DNA of 64,000 bases from Timema cristinae (GCA_039000515.1 JBCFYV010001001.1:8308333-8372332), one strand, 5' to 3'; positions 23,967-34,159 are shown, counted from the stretch's first letter. A program made the numbers and translations. Notes: generated by a model from the sequence alone, not told the origin.

Positions 23967-24096
23967 TGAGACTTACATAAAACCTATATATTTTTTCAGA
24001 ACAATGATACGATTTTTATACTTTGTATAAGTTAGCCAATATGATTATATATATTCATTGTTCTGAAAAAATATATAGGCTTTATGGTAAGTCTCA
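23967..24096. repeat. Long near-perfect hairpin (about 41 bp arms, 47 nt loop)
   Basis: The left arm 23967-24007 pairs with the right arm 24055-24096 with one mismatch and one single-base gap. The outer end is TGAGACTTAC and the loop-side end is CAGAACAATGA. No target-site duplication was evident. It could be a short foldback MITE or a transcribed hairpin such as a small-RNA precursor; the stem is longer than a typical metazoan miRNA stem. Confidence 0.85.
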
Positions 24097-24251
24097 TTAG
24101 GTAAGGTAAATTGCCTTTATAAAGATAGTAGCTTAATGTTTGAACAGTTCAGCATATTAATTCATATTTGACATTTAAAAATTATTATATAATAAATATA
24201 GGCCTATAGCATATTAACTTATAAGTACGAACATAGTAGTATAATTTTTTT

Positions 24252-24495
24252 TGCACCACGTCTTACTACCTGTTCAGGTTACGCATGTGCACTAATTACG
24301 CTAATGAGTTAGTTAGGAGGAAGGTTGCATTTAGTTGAAGTGTATCTGCATTTGTGTGAAAGTAGAGTGGAAACTAATTTTGGGAAAAAACCTCAGTACA
24401 CCTAACTGGGATTCAAACACCGATCTCCCTGTTACCGGCAGTCTAGTCTAACACGAGTGTAACGTCTTATATCATGCGGCCACTGAAGAAGGTAA
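24252..24495 (-). mobile_element. SINE-A copy, near full length
   Basis: The minus strand has the head GTGGCCGCATGATATAAGAC and CGGTGTTTGAATCCCAGTT at the B box. The body has AGTTTCCACTCTACTTTC with CACACAAATGCAGAT. The tail is CATTAGCGTAATTAGTGC, then ACCTGAACAGGTAGTAAG and ACGTGGTGCAAA. The tail is well kept. Confidence 0.8.
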
Positions 24496-24649
24496 CATAC
24501 AAATTAATTATACTTTATTTAAAGTACTCTACTACCTTAAAATTATTTGTTATTTGTAAAAATAAAAAAATTGTCGGAAGTAAACTACACTCAAATTAAT
24601 TTATTTTACATAAATTATATATATATCATTATTGATAGTGTAAATTAGT

Positions 24650-25540
24650 CTCCCAGTACTAATATTGAACCAAATCGTTACAGATATTAAAAAAAATAGG
24701 TTCTACAAAAATCAATCATTAGTTATCAACTTTTATTTTTTAGAAAAACAAATCTATACTACTATTTATTTATACCAGCAACCTACCAAATAATTTTTAT
24801 GAACCAAATTGCTAAAACCCTATTTTTAAATATTCAAATTAAAAAAATACATCATTAAACTACCCATAACAGAATTTTCCCCTCAAAAACAATTAAACAG
24901 CTTAATGTGTAATTTTCATTGCAAATACTCCCAAGATGTACATTTTAAGAAAAATTGTTTAACTATTTTCAAAATAATCCGACTTTTTTAAAATCACTTT
25001 TTGGTAAATAACCCTTAATCGTATTTTTACCCAAAATCAAATATATAGGGTTATTTGTCTAGCAAACACTCCTAAGATACACATTTAAACCAAATCGTTA
25101 GAGCTATTTCTAAAATATTTAAGGTTTTTGAGAAATCAGTGATCAGTAAATTATCCATAAATGAGATATTACCCCAACCACTATTGCTATTTGTCATGTC
25201 AAACAAACCCTAAATATGCATTAAAAAATCTTTACAGCTCTTTTTAAATTTTGAGAATGAAAAAAAATACATCACTAATCAGTAAACTATTCTTAATTTG
25301 AGGGCTAAGGTCAAAATAATAAAAAAGTCTCGAGGAATGGTTCTTAAAATATTAAGTTTGAACAAAATCCATTTAAGCATTTAGGATCCGTGGACAGGGA
25401 CAGGCTGTAATGGAGACAAACATAATTTTAAAATCCACTTTATTGGGTTATTGTTCAGATAAAACGTAAAAATTCGTCATAATCTCGAGATCAAATGTTT
25501 TAACGATCACAATACTTTATCTTGATATGAGAAAAAAATA
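24650..25540 (-). repeat. 143-bp-array element, second large copy
   Basis: At least four degenerate units are marked near 24857, 25003, 25147 and 25283 by AAACTACCCATAACAG-like motifs, about 140 bp apart. The head then follows in the same orientation: TTTGAACAAAATCCATTTAA, GGATCCGTGGACAGGGACAG, and the terminal TATCTTGATATGAGAAA. Unit and head order match 12056-12590, and in reverse 12600-13830. Confidence 0.65.
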
Positions 25541-26023
25541 CTGTAGGACAAATAACATTTTGCTTAATCAGGCTGATGTAAAATTCTGCGTTTTCTATGT
25601 AAAAATTATCAAGTACACAGCTACTATGATTATTAAAATTTATTTATCCGGAAATAATAAACAAAATCACTTGGGGTACTTTGTTTGCACTTTTTTTTAC
25701 CTAACATACCAACATAAAACCTACAAATTAACTTAACCTAAATCATTCAAATTAACCGTAGTGAATTTATATATTTGGTTAAAGCACAAATTTATACATA
25801 TTGTTTTAGCCTAGGATCATCCACGGCATCTCAGACTGGAAGTCGGAGAAGTTGATAGTTCTATCATTAAAACTTTATTAATGTCATATTAATTGAAAAG
25901 ATACCCGCATGGTCTTAGTCATCATTGTTAGTCATTATACTGGATTCCCGATGACGTACTTATACTCATATGAGTTGTATTCCCGGTCTGGTGAAATGAG
26001 ATGGAGTTTTCTTAAATAGTTGG
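25541..26023. other. No feature recognised
   Basis: AT-rich sequence. The 69-codon frame at 25527-25736 shows no motif. Confidence 0.4.
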
Positions 26024-26330
26024 GTGACCTCGCGGTATAGGGGTAAGGTGTCGTACATCAGTGCTGGGGTCCGGGATTCTATCTTCAATCCCGGCACAGA
26101 CCACATCCTTCCTTCACCTCTGACAAGACGTGTGCTAATCACAACTTGTGAATGTGTGGAATTCCAGGCCTCCACCGTGGTTCGGATTCCACGTTTTAAT
26201 GTAGATCCTCCATTTCATTTCACAATCACCCAACCATTACACATTAGCGTAAGTGCGTATAACCCGAAGGAAAACGGGTAATAAAATTATTACTAATAAT
26301 ATATAAAAATAATAATAATAATAATAATTT
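26024..26330 (+). mobile_element. SINE-B copy, full length with (AAT)n tail
   Basis: The head has GTGACCTCGCGGTATAGG then GGTAAGGTGTCG (A box region) and TCTTCAATCCCGGCAC (B box). The body reads GACAAGACGTGTGCTAATCA, GGAATTCCAGGCCTCCACCG and GTAGATCCTCCATTTC. The tail is CATTAGCGTAAGTGCG then TATAACCCGAAGG, followed by ATAAT-type repeats. Overlapping frames at 25966-26281 are shadows. A further tail fragment (CACATTAGCATAATTATCAC) lies at 26398-26450. Confidence 0.85.
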
Positions 26331-26642
26331 AATAGATGTTTACAATTTCCCTCCATGAAAATTCTTAATCTTAATCAAAATTCAATATTCTTGTCATCAA
26401 CACATTAGCATAATTATCACACGGGCGTATAACTTGAATGGGTAATAAAGAGGTATGCTAGAAAAATGAAGGGATCACGATTATATCTAGAATGTGGTAA
26501 AAAAACCAACGTTTGAGTTGTTATTATTGTATCCTATTAGAATAGCTGATTAATACAATATCCTGATAACCATATTTTATCATAGTAACAGGGTAAGGAT
26601 GATGAAAGTAGAAATAACAAGAGCTTTAGAGACCATCTAACC

Positions 26643-26882
26643 CACCTCGGTGGCCACGGGGTCTAATGCGCTAAGCTCATGTTGGACTAGATTGCCGAAG
26701 ACGGGAGAACGGAGTTTGATTATGGTCGGTTACACTGAGGGTGTTTTATAAATGTTTTTCCGCTCTCCTCCTCAAAATTGGGTGCGTTCCTATAAATTAA
26801 GCTTTCCTATCCCTCACCCATGAGTATAATTAGTGCATATGCGTCTAATCCTAACGGGTAGTAAGACGCGGGGTTTAAAAAA
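26643..26882 (+). mobile_element. SINE-A copy, near full length
   Basis: The head is CCACCTCGGTGGCCACGGGG and the B-box position reads GGAGTTTGATTATGG. The body has AATGTTTTTCCGCTCTCC and the tail GTATAATTAGTGCATATGCG, then TAACGGGTAGTAAGACGCGG. It is followed directly by an opposite-strand SINE-A piece at 26885-27000, giving a tail-to-body inverted pair. Confidence 0.8.
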
Positions 26883-26884
26883 AC

Positions 26885-27000
26885 ACTTAGAAAAAACCCT
26901 TATACACCTGGTCAGGCAGGATTTAACACTGGACTTCTCATTACCAGAAAGTTAGACTAAATAGTCTGACGTTTAATCTGCGTGACCAGTGATGCGGGAT
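26885..27000 (-). mobile_element. SINE-A fragment, head half
   Basis: The minus strand has the head ATCCCGCATCACTGGTCACG, the B-box-region AGTGTTAAATCCTGCC, and GTGTATAAGGGTTTTTTC. It stops before the body marker. It is truncated at or inserted into the tail of the adjacent plus-strand copy. Confidence 0.6.
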
Positions 27001-28194
27001 ACAATTTCTCAACGTTAATGTATCAAGGGTAGGAGAAAAAAAGAGGATAACCACCGGACTGTGATGACATTCAACGATCAGACGAGGGTTTCCGCATTAT
27101 AAAATAAAGAAAGAGAGAGAGAGAGGTCTATGAGGTTTAAGAGTTAGACAAGGTAAAACGAAACTGTCAACTGCTTCCGGGTCCTACGGGCAAAGCTGAT
27201 GGAAAATATCCATGTCCACTTGAATCGAGGTAGATAGGTGAACACAGCCTTTAGGGATTGGTATTTTATTTTAACATTAATTTTTTTCTTTTTATATTTT
27301 TTATGCAATAGTAATCGCAAAAACTTATTGATCTAGAACCAGACAATTGGGCACATCGTCAGTTTATTTTTGTTTGGTTTTCCCGCGACTAGAAAGATGG
27401 AGGTTAAATTCACAGTCAGTTCTACTAAGGGTTATTCCCTAAAACATTTCAATTTTTCCTCTAGACAAATTCGGAAACATTTCTTCTAAATTCGATCCTT
27501 ATACTCCCAACGTCACTATTGTGAGTTTGCGGGCAGTCCAGACGGGTTATGAGAGACGGTGAATTGATAAAAAAAAATCCATCTAATCTCAGAGAACAGG
27601 ACGAGGAGGCTAATTTTTTAAGAAACTTGAATAAAACTTTGTTGAAGAGAGGAGAGAAAATCACATTGGAAAGTGAAAAGTATAGCCTTTTGTGGTATTT
27701 TGGATTGAACTCAGACCTGCCTAGTGAAGTATAATTAAAAGTATACTCTGAACCTCCTCAATATTAAGCGTGCTCTAGAATGATGCTCTCTTCTCGAAGG
27801 AAGGGGGAAGGGGGGTCCACCAGTTACACTACTTACTCGATATGACTTTGCAATGAACGAGAACTCTGTTCTACGGAACTTAATCAGCGTCATCGTAGTT
27901 CGCTTGAGATTAACCGGCTTTGTAATACAAATTGTGCAGGACAACGTGGATGTAATCGTAGCAATGTGATAAAATACGGTAGTTCTGGTAAACTTAATTT
28001 ATGCACGAGACTAAACTCCCAAATGCATGATATGATGCTTACGGAAGGGGAACATAAAAACCAACTTAAATCATGTTCCACATTTCAGAACACACATGAT
28101 ATTAACCATAACTTGGGTTGTAACGCTGCGCAAAATATCTCCCAAATAGAACGAGTTAGTGTACACACAAAGAACACTTTCCGTGACTTTAGCC
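27001..28194. other. Mixed sequence with (GA)n, no gene recognised
   Basis: A (GA)n run lies at about 27109-27124. 27390-27520 may be a very eroded SINE-A (AAGGGTTATTCCCTAAAACA, TCCTCTAGACAAATTCGG). Several overlapping frames of 60-97 codons on both strands lack recognisable motifs. Composition is less AT-rich than the flanks, so a diverged coding remnant cannot be excluded. Confidence 0.4.
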
Positions 28195-28440
28195 CGCGAT
28201 TGAGCTATACCGACCGAACGGCCACCACCGTTAGCAATAATAGTGCTAACATTAGGTGATAGAGGTTGTCATATGGTCAGCACAATGAACCATCCGGCCA
28301 ATAATCTCAGTTTTATAAACCAGAGACGCTACTTATTTATTCAAGTAGTTCCTCATTTGTCCTCCCGAGGCTGGATTAAGTCCCATTCCAGACACAATGC
28401 TTCACAGAAAAATTATGGAAGTGACAAGGACCAAGGCCGT
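28195..28440 (-). mobile_element. SINE-C body, split from its head
   Basis: The minus strand reads CATAATTTTTCTGTGAAGC, AACTACTTGAATAAATAAG, TGTGCTGACCATATGACAAC and GTTAGCACTATTATTGC. This is the SINE-C body and 3' end. The tRNA-like head that should precede it is found instead at 28756-28818, beyond a 315 bp insert. Confidence 0.75.
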
Positions 28441-28755
28441 ATTCACCCCCCCTCCCCCGCAATATAATAACAATTTATAAAGCTCTATTTATGGTTAAAA
28501 CAATATCAAAATTAAGGTACAAGTAAAAATTAGGGGGGGGGGGGGCTGTGTTACCATAAAAGGAACTTCAGAGGTGTTTAATAACTAGAATTTTTCATAG
28601 CCTCCGGAGTAGGGGGTTTTGTGGGGTTCATGTTCGAATAGTATTTTAAAAAAAACTTCAGATAGCGTCTAGAACTGTTTATCATTTAGAATTGTTTTTA
28701 GCCTCTGGCAATTGGGGGATGAGTCCACCAAACCCTCCCTGAAATTATTGGCTGG
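28441..28755. repeat. Insert splitting a SINE-C; contains G13 and a two-unit tandem
   Basis: The insert contains C runs near 28446-28458, a G13 run at 28533-28545 and two degenerate direct units of roughly 100 bp (AACTTCAGAGGTG..CATAGCCTCCGG and AACTTCAGATAGCG..TTAGCCTCTGG). The hexamer AAGGCC occurs at both joints with the SINE, compatible with a target-site duplication. The element is not recognised. Confidence 0.5.
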
Positions 28756-28818
28756 CTAAGGCCTTGCTCGGGTCCTCTAGGTCTGTAGTCAGTAGCTCTG
28801 ACCACTAGACCACGAAGA
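28756..28818 (-). mobile_element. SINE-C head, displaced
   Basis: The minus strand reads TCTTCGTGGTCTAGTGGTC, a good A box, and then CTACAGACCTAGAGGACCCG, where the B box of intact copies lies. It completes the body at 28195-28440 if the intervening insert is removed. Confidence 0.65.
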
Positions 28819-29212
28819 TTGTCATACACACAAAGTATAAGGTAACATTAAATATTGATGATTTTGAAAATATATCTGCATCCGATAATGTCCCATGGAC
28901 CACTGGCGATAAACATCTCGTTTATCAAAGCTGATCTTTGGGGAGTTTGTGGGACCCTCTTGGGTCTATCATACTGTCCCAGAGTATTTGGACGAGAGGA
29001 TTAGGGGAGAGCTTGGTATATTGTTATGGAAGGCTTTTAGGAGAGAAAAAAACAATATCGTTGTGGCGAAGTGTTGTTGCCAAAAGAGGGCGAGAGCGCA
29101 AGTTAATCTACCTTTCAGGATATAACCATGAGTAGGTTATCCCTAAGCGCCCTTTAAAATCGTATCTTTGAATATGTTATTTATTACTGTAACACAAAAT
29201 ATTTAGTTAATA
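28819..29212. other. No feature recognised
   Basis: Flank between the split SINE-C and the Helitron. The 65-codon frame at 28938-29135 has no recognisable motif. Confidence 0.4.
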
Positions 29213-29840
29213 CTAGTGGACCCGACAGACGTTGTCCTGCCCGAACGTTGGCTTTTTGTTTGGGTGGCATAATTGATTTAGATAATAAAACAAACACTAT
29301 GTTATCATCACAATTACAAATTCACAATGAACTCCAATTAGTGAGTTATACAAATATTAAAAATTCGGGGTTTGTCAAGACAACATAAAAAAAAAAATCT
29401 TTTCTTTCCTCAAAATCAACTCTATTGAGACAATAGTACATTACAAATACTTTGTTTAACAGTAATGGCAATGCTTTCCCATTCCGTCTGTCTGTTTCTG
29501 AAACTAATACATTTTACTTAGAATAGGAACTGCTAGATACTTATACATACATGGTATCCACTATTAAAAATAATAATATATGGAATAGTGATCCCAACAA
29601 TTTTTAAAATTTCACCTACAACTCCACAAATATCAGCTGTATCGAAAAAAACTGCGAAGCTTGCTTACAAATTTGAATGCCGGGTACAGCTAATTTTATT
29701 TTATTGACGTACCTTCAAATATGACAAATGTCAAATTACTTTTTAATTGTTTCTATTTTCAGAGTGCAAAACATATACTGTTTTGGGCCTAGAATCTTTA
29801 CGGGCTTAAGCAGAACAACTTACCTATATACGTACCATCT

Positions 29841-29878
29841 AAATAGTATGTACTTGTTGTACGAAGTACATACTATTT
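29841..29878. repeat. Perfect 15 bp hairpin inside the Helitron
   Basis: AAATAGTATGTACTT (29841-29855) pairs perfectly with 29864-29878 across an 8 nt loop. The flanking TACGTACCAT and ATGTTACGTA extend the stem imperfectly. It lies in the noncoding 3' portion, far from the terminal hairpin. Confidence 0.9.
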
Positions 29879-30061
29879 CGATGTTACGTACAGTCAGCTG
29901 CATAGAAACGTCACCCCCTCTTATACATAAGGTTGTAATGTTATAAAAAACTGTCCGACAAAATCAATAAAGTTTGTTTTGTTTTTATCTTAATGCGAGT
30001 TGATGAAGAATGTTTTTCATATAATCCCTGAGGTGTATAAATGAACAAAGTGATGTGTAAT

Positions 30062-31778
30062 CTAGTTAATCAACGATATTGATTTTTGTTTGAAGACACG
30101 TGCAGTGATATCATGGCGATGCATTGCTGTTTGACCTGGCAATAACAAAATTTTAATTTCATCCCAGTTAGGATTGCACGTAAATGTAATGAACAAATCT
30201 TGTCACCGTACGTCGCACGAAAGTCATAGCGTCTTGAATGTATTCTTCCATATGACGTGGACTACCAATATATGATGATGGAAGAATATATGCGGTACCG
30301 ATGTCGTTGCTATTAGTGGTTCCATCAACGTTACCGACGTTACCGACAATAGCATCACGCAAATGAATGTACAATCAGAACGCAGCTTTGCTTGATTATA
30401 CTTGATGTACCGTAATCGCTCGCTTTCAATTTTCGCATACATATCAATGATGTATTGATGAAACAGCTGGAGGTACCAGAGAATGTTGTTGTATTCATTG
30501 GCACGAATCATCAACCGATATGCGTAGAAGTTCATCGCGCTCACTTTCTTGTTGGTTTCTGTACCTGCAAAGTAAAAATATAAATAAGACAAAAGATTGT
30601 ACCTGTCTTACCTTACAGAAAAAGAAAAAGTAAATAATATGTAGATATTACCTGTCACCGTATTTAATTGTTTGATGTTAAAATGATATCCATCTTCTCC
30701 TTCCCAAATATCAACGGATATTGCAAAGCGTCGTAAGAACGATGACTGTCTTGAATTGTGTGAACCGTTTCATCTCTGTGTTGGATCCGTATATCTCGAC
30801 GTTCATATGCGTCGCCAACCATAACAACTGCAATTTCATTAATGGTTGGTGATTTGTATCGGCCGGCATGCTCTCCAAATGCTACTTTGTTTGCTTTGAT
30901 GACGATCATGTAGTTGTCGTTTTGCAGTCTGTTTGAAACGGTATAAAACAACTGGACCAACTGGTTGTGATTTCGCAAAAACGTTCCAAAGTCGCCACAA
31001 TTTCTCGCTCCTACATCTGCTCAATGTGTTTGTACTGGCAACGTGCGTTTATTTGTTGCTCCTCATCGTCCATGAAGTAGATTTGCAAGAATTTTGTATC
31101 AGCATCAGGCATTGAGATTAAAGAACCTATTTGATTATATACTTGGCCCTGAATCTTAAACGTTGATTCAAAATTGCGACCATCCTCATTCTGAACGATT
31201 TTTGTTGCTCCAAATGATGTAATTTGGAATTAAGAATTGAATTTACGAACTTTACGCAAAAACAATTTTGATTGAGGTGTGGCTCCAGCCAATTGTGTTT
31301 TCAATGGTTCTGGCGGCGAATTCAATGGTGGCAGTACAACTTTTCCAGACGCGCAGCAGAAACCGGCCGATTCACCTTTGTATTTGATTGCATGTCAGTG
31401 TTGGCATTCTTTGTTCATAGCGCCGATGACAATTTGTGAATGTGATGAATAGTCGATGTCCGACTCATATTAGAACGCAAGACTGAGAAGTGATGCGCGT
31501 GTCAATGTGCGATGGACTTGCAGGTGCTGTTGTTCACATGCTCTGTGTACGTCAGTGGCTCATTGACGCGCCTGTCTTTGTCTCAATGCATTAGCTCGAA
31601 GGCGTTCGTTGCGTTGCTGTTGACTTTCATTTTCACGTGTGTTTGCAACCTGTACTCTTAAATTTGCATTGCACGTCAATTGATCTTCTGCCGTTCGATT
31701 TAACCGACAGGTGTGGACTATTTGTGAATTCTGTGTACGTCGACCAATATTTCCTCCTCGTCCACGAAGACGTGACAT
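30062..31778 (-). pseudogene. Helitron Rep/helicase N-terminal region, pseudogene
   Basis: The reading starts at the ATG at 31778 with an R/Q-rich N terminus (MSRLRGRGGN, later QQQRNERLRANALRQRQARQ). Downstream frames give SAGFCCASGKVVLPPLNSPP, PDADTKFLQIYFMDDEEQQ, THE-like ETVHTIQDSHRSYDALQYPL, VSAMNFYAYRLMIRANEYNN, YIGSPRHM and LFITFTCNPNWDEIKILLLP, then HRHDITARVF. These are hallmark blocks of the Helitron_like_N domain, in the correct order. The frame is broken by shifts and by stops such as 31230-31232 and 31011-31013. Homology stops at a stop codon at 30062-30064, before the HUH nuclease motif and the whole Pif1-type helicase. It is therefore a dead, internally deleted transposase gene. 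Identification as Helitron is very secure. Confidence 0.93.
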
Positions 31779-32171
31779 TGTTCTTTAATAAACACACAAC
31801 ACCTAAATATAAGCAATTTATATTTGAATTTTATGGATTACATGGTTTTTTTCCGATGAGACGTTTAACACTCCGTAAATTTTATAAAATCATCGACACA
31901 AATAAGCACTTAAAATAAAAATTTGCAGGTTAGATTGATTGTCATTGAATACGCATGTATATAATTTAAATTTATGGAAGTTCATGTAAGATATTCACTT
32001 CAACACAGCACCTTACACATTTTCCCAATGTATGTATTTGAGTACACTTATGAAAAATACACTCAATATTCACGCGATTGTGATACATGGAATATCGAAA
32101 CACATTGTACAGAAATTGAAATGTCAAAACAACGCCAAGCCACAACGCAAGAGACTTGCGCATGTATTGAT

Positions 32172-32345
32172 GCGTACGTAAAATACCACAGAATTCGAAA
32201 TCAATGCCACCTATGGTACACAAACATAACTATGAATTATTCTCAGAAGTTCAATTATGCGTACGTCAAATACCAAGAATTCGAAATCAATGCCACCTAT
32301 GGTACACAAACATAGCTATGAATTATTCTCAGAAGTTCAATTATT
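32172..32345. repeat. Two-unit tandem repeat, 87 bp period, in the Helitron 5' region
   Basis: GCGTACGTAAAATACCACAG at 32172 and GCGTACGTCAAATACCAAG at 32259 begin two units. They share ATTCGAAATCAATGCCACCT and TATGAATTATTCTCAGAAG. Similarity is high, so the duplication is recent relative to the decay of the gene. Confidence 0.9.
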
Positions 32346-32817
32346 CACTATTCAGAAGGTTTTAAACGGTCAATTATTCATATTATATTCATTATTATAA
32401 TATTGTAGGTGGGGGAGATTGAAATTGTGAGGTTACATGTTCTGATATGCAAAAAATCTTTAAAAAAATCCCCTCAAGTAAAAATAAAATAGAAATAAAT
32501 CCTAGAACCCGATTGCAGCGCCACCTACCGGGTTCAATTGTGAATCAAAACCATCCATGGACCCACTCAAACACCACAAAAAAATTTCATCAAAATTGGT
32601 CCAGCCGTTTAGGAGGAGTTCAGTGACATACACACGTACAGAAGAATTATATATATTAAGATAAGGCAACAATAACAGACAAGTGACATTTATCATTTCT
32701 TCCCTAACCATTAGTTATTCTTAAACCTTTGTAAACTTAAGTTGCCAATACAATTAATCGACTTATAATGCATCCAAAACCTGGAATTAGTTTAGATAAG
32801 AGTTATCTAAAGTCCAT

Positions 32818-33052
32818 GTATACTCTATCTATCGTAAGAGTGGTGGTGACAGTTAAATAGTGAATAAATGATAATTGAATGAAAGTAGCTAATGTCAACC
32901 TATTTGAAAATAATTATTGATAACATAGTATTACTAAGAAAATAATAATTATTTTCGAAGAAGTTGGCATTATCCACTTTCAGCCAATATTTGCAATAAA
33001 TAAACTTTTGCTAGCTGTCACTAACACACCTCCTATCGTAGATGGGGTATAC
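32818..33052. mobile_element. Foldback MITE, 235 bp
   Basis: The ends are inverted: GTATACTCTATCTATCG on the left and, reverse-complemented, GTATACCCCATCTACGATA on the right. The arms extend about 100 bp each with moderate divergence (GACAGTTA / GACAGCTA, GAAAGTAGCTAATGTCAACC / GAAAGTGGATAATGCCAAC, GAAAATAATTATT on both). There is no coding capacity. A half-element lies at 14835-14945. The superfamily is not assigned. Confidence 0.75.
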
Positions 33053-33960
33053 ATTTATCAATCATTAAAGAGTGTGCTTTAGAAGATATAAATAATACAA
33101 TAATATAGCTAGATAATATTTATCGATGCAAACGATTGGGTTAAAATAACGCCACAGAATAGTAGAGTCAGGAATGCTAACGTTCACCCAAACCATTCGG
33201 TCTCGTCAAACTAAAAATATTCCATCGCTTCTATCGACTGTATACGTTATTTGGAATTCTAATCCAGTTATTTAAATATACCCAAATATTTCTTCAAGCT
33301 CGTTCTAGTTTGTGTTGACATTGTGTAGGGACGCTACCAACTGACAAAAATAAATATATGATTCCTTAATATTGCGATAAACTAGTTTGTACATCCTAAA
33401 ATATTTCACTGAAATCAAAAAATATTGGGATGACTGCATTGAAACTATGCGCATATTTTGGAAAGATAGAAATAGCAGTACATTTTTGTGTACATGCGTT
33501 CATTATTTACAATAATACACACGGTCTTAAAATAAATACATGTATAGGAGCTTATGTTTGTGAGTACATACCTACTTTAAATTCTTCTTTAGATTTATCT
33601 TTTAGCCTTTCTCTGCTCCAACTTAATCTCATATCTTGGTTTACTTGTCTTTTATTTACATTGATGAATACATATTAATTTTATGTTTTCACCTACCATA
33701 ATGTACACATATTAATCCATGTATGTTTTCAGTTAAAAAGTATAACATACAAGATTCATATATTTTGATTACTTTCAGTAAAGCTATACACATATATGAG
33801 TCATTGACACTCATGACTAAGCCAACTGAATTATAGTGGAATACGTTGGACAAGCTTAATAAATAGTAACACAAATATATATATATTTATATATTAATAA
33901 AACTAAGAAGGAAAACACATTAAGAAAGTCCATAATCCACTTAAAAAAGTAAATACTTTG
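33053..33960. other. AT-rich stretch, no feature recognised
   Basis: The 82-codon frame at 33430-33678 shows no recognisable motif. A (TA)n run lies at 33875-33895. Confidence 0.4.
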
Positions 33961-33965
33961 TATGT

Positions 33966-34148
33966 TTTTATTAGTCGTCTCACTACTCGTTTTGGATAAG
34001 GGGTGATAAGATAAAATTTAGATGAAATGTACCTGTGTTTTCATGGGAAGAGAGTGGTAAACCATTTAGGGTCCTCTTCCCCCCTTTCTAGTACACTCGT
34101 CCATGATGCAAACTCAGACCTCTCTGTCACCAGCTAATCACACTAACC
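33966..34148 (-). mobile_element. SINE-A copy, head lost
   Basis: The minus strand has GAGGTCTGAGTTTGCATC at the B-box position, AATGGTTTACCACTCTCTTC as body marker and AAAACGAGTAGTGAGACG as tail. It is followed immediately by another antisense copy at 34160-34365. Confidence 0.65.
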
Positions 34149-34159
34149 ACACTTTTTTT

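Larger units (their letters stand above)
29213..32661 (-). mobile_element. Helitron, 3.4 kb, both ends present, coding part decayed
   Basis: Helitrons are rolling-circle transposons that begin with TC, end with CTRR after a short hairpin, and insert between A and T. Read on the minus strand, this element starts at 32661 with TCTTAATATATATAATTCTT preceded by A. It ends at 29213 with GTCGGGTCCACTAG followed by T. Just inside the 3' end GACA and TGTC flank ACGTC, a small potential stem. Between the termini lies a broken Helitron_like_N reading frame (30062-31778). About 850 bp of noncoding sequence stands where the rest of the Rep nuclease and the helicase should be, so it cannot move by itself. 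It also holds an 87 bp tandem duplication and a 15 bp perfect hairpin. Confidence 0.88.

Noticed and set aside
27549..28259. Cluster of 60-97 codon frames on both strands
   Set aside because: They overlap each other in different frames and none has a recognisable motif; the last ones run into SINE-C. I could not exclude a very old coding remnant.
29728..29946. 72-codon plus frame inside the Helitron
   Set aside because: It crosses the 29841-29878 hairpin and lies antisense to the element; no known domain.
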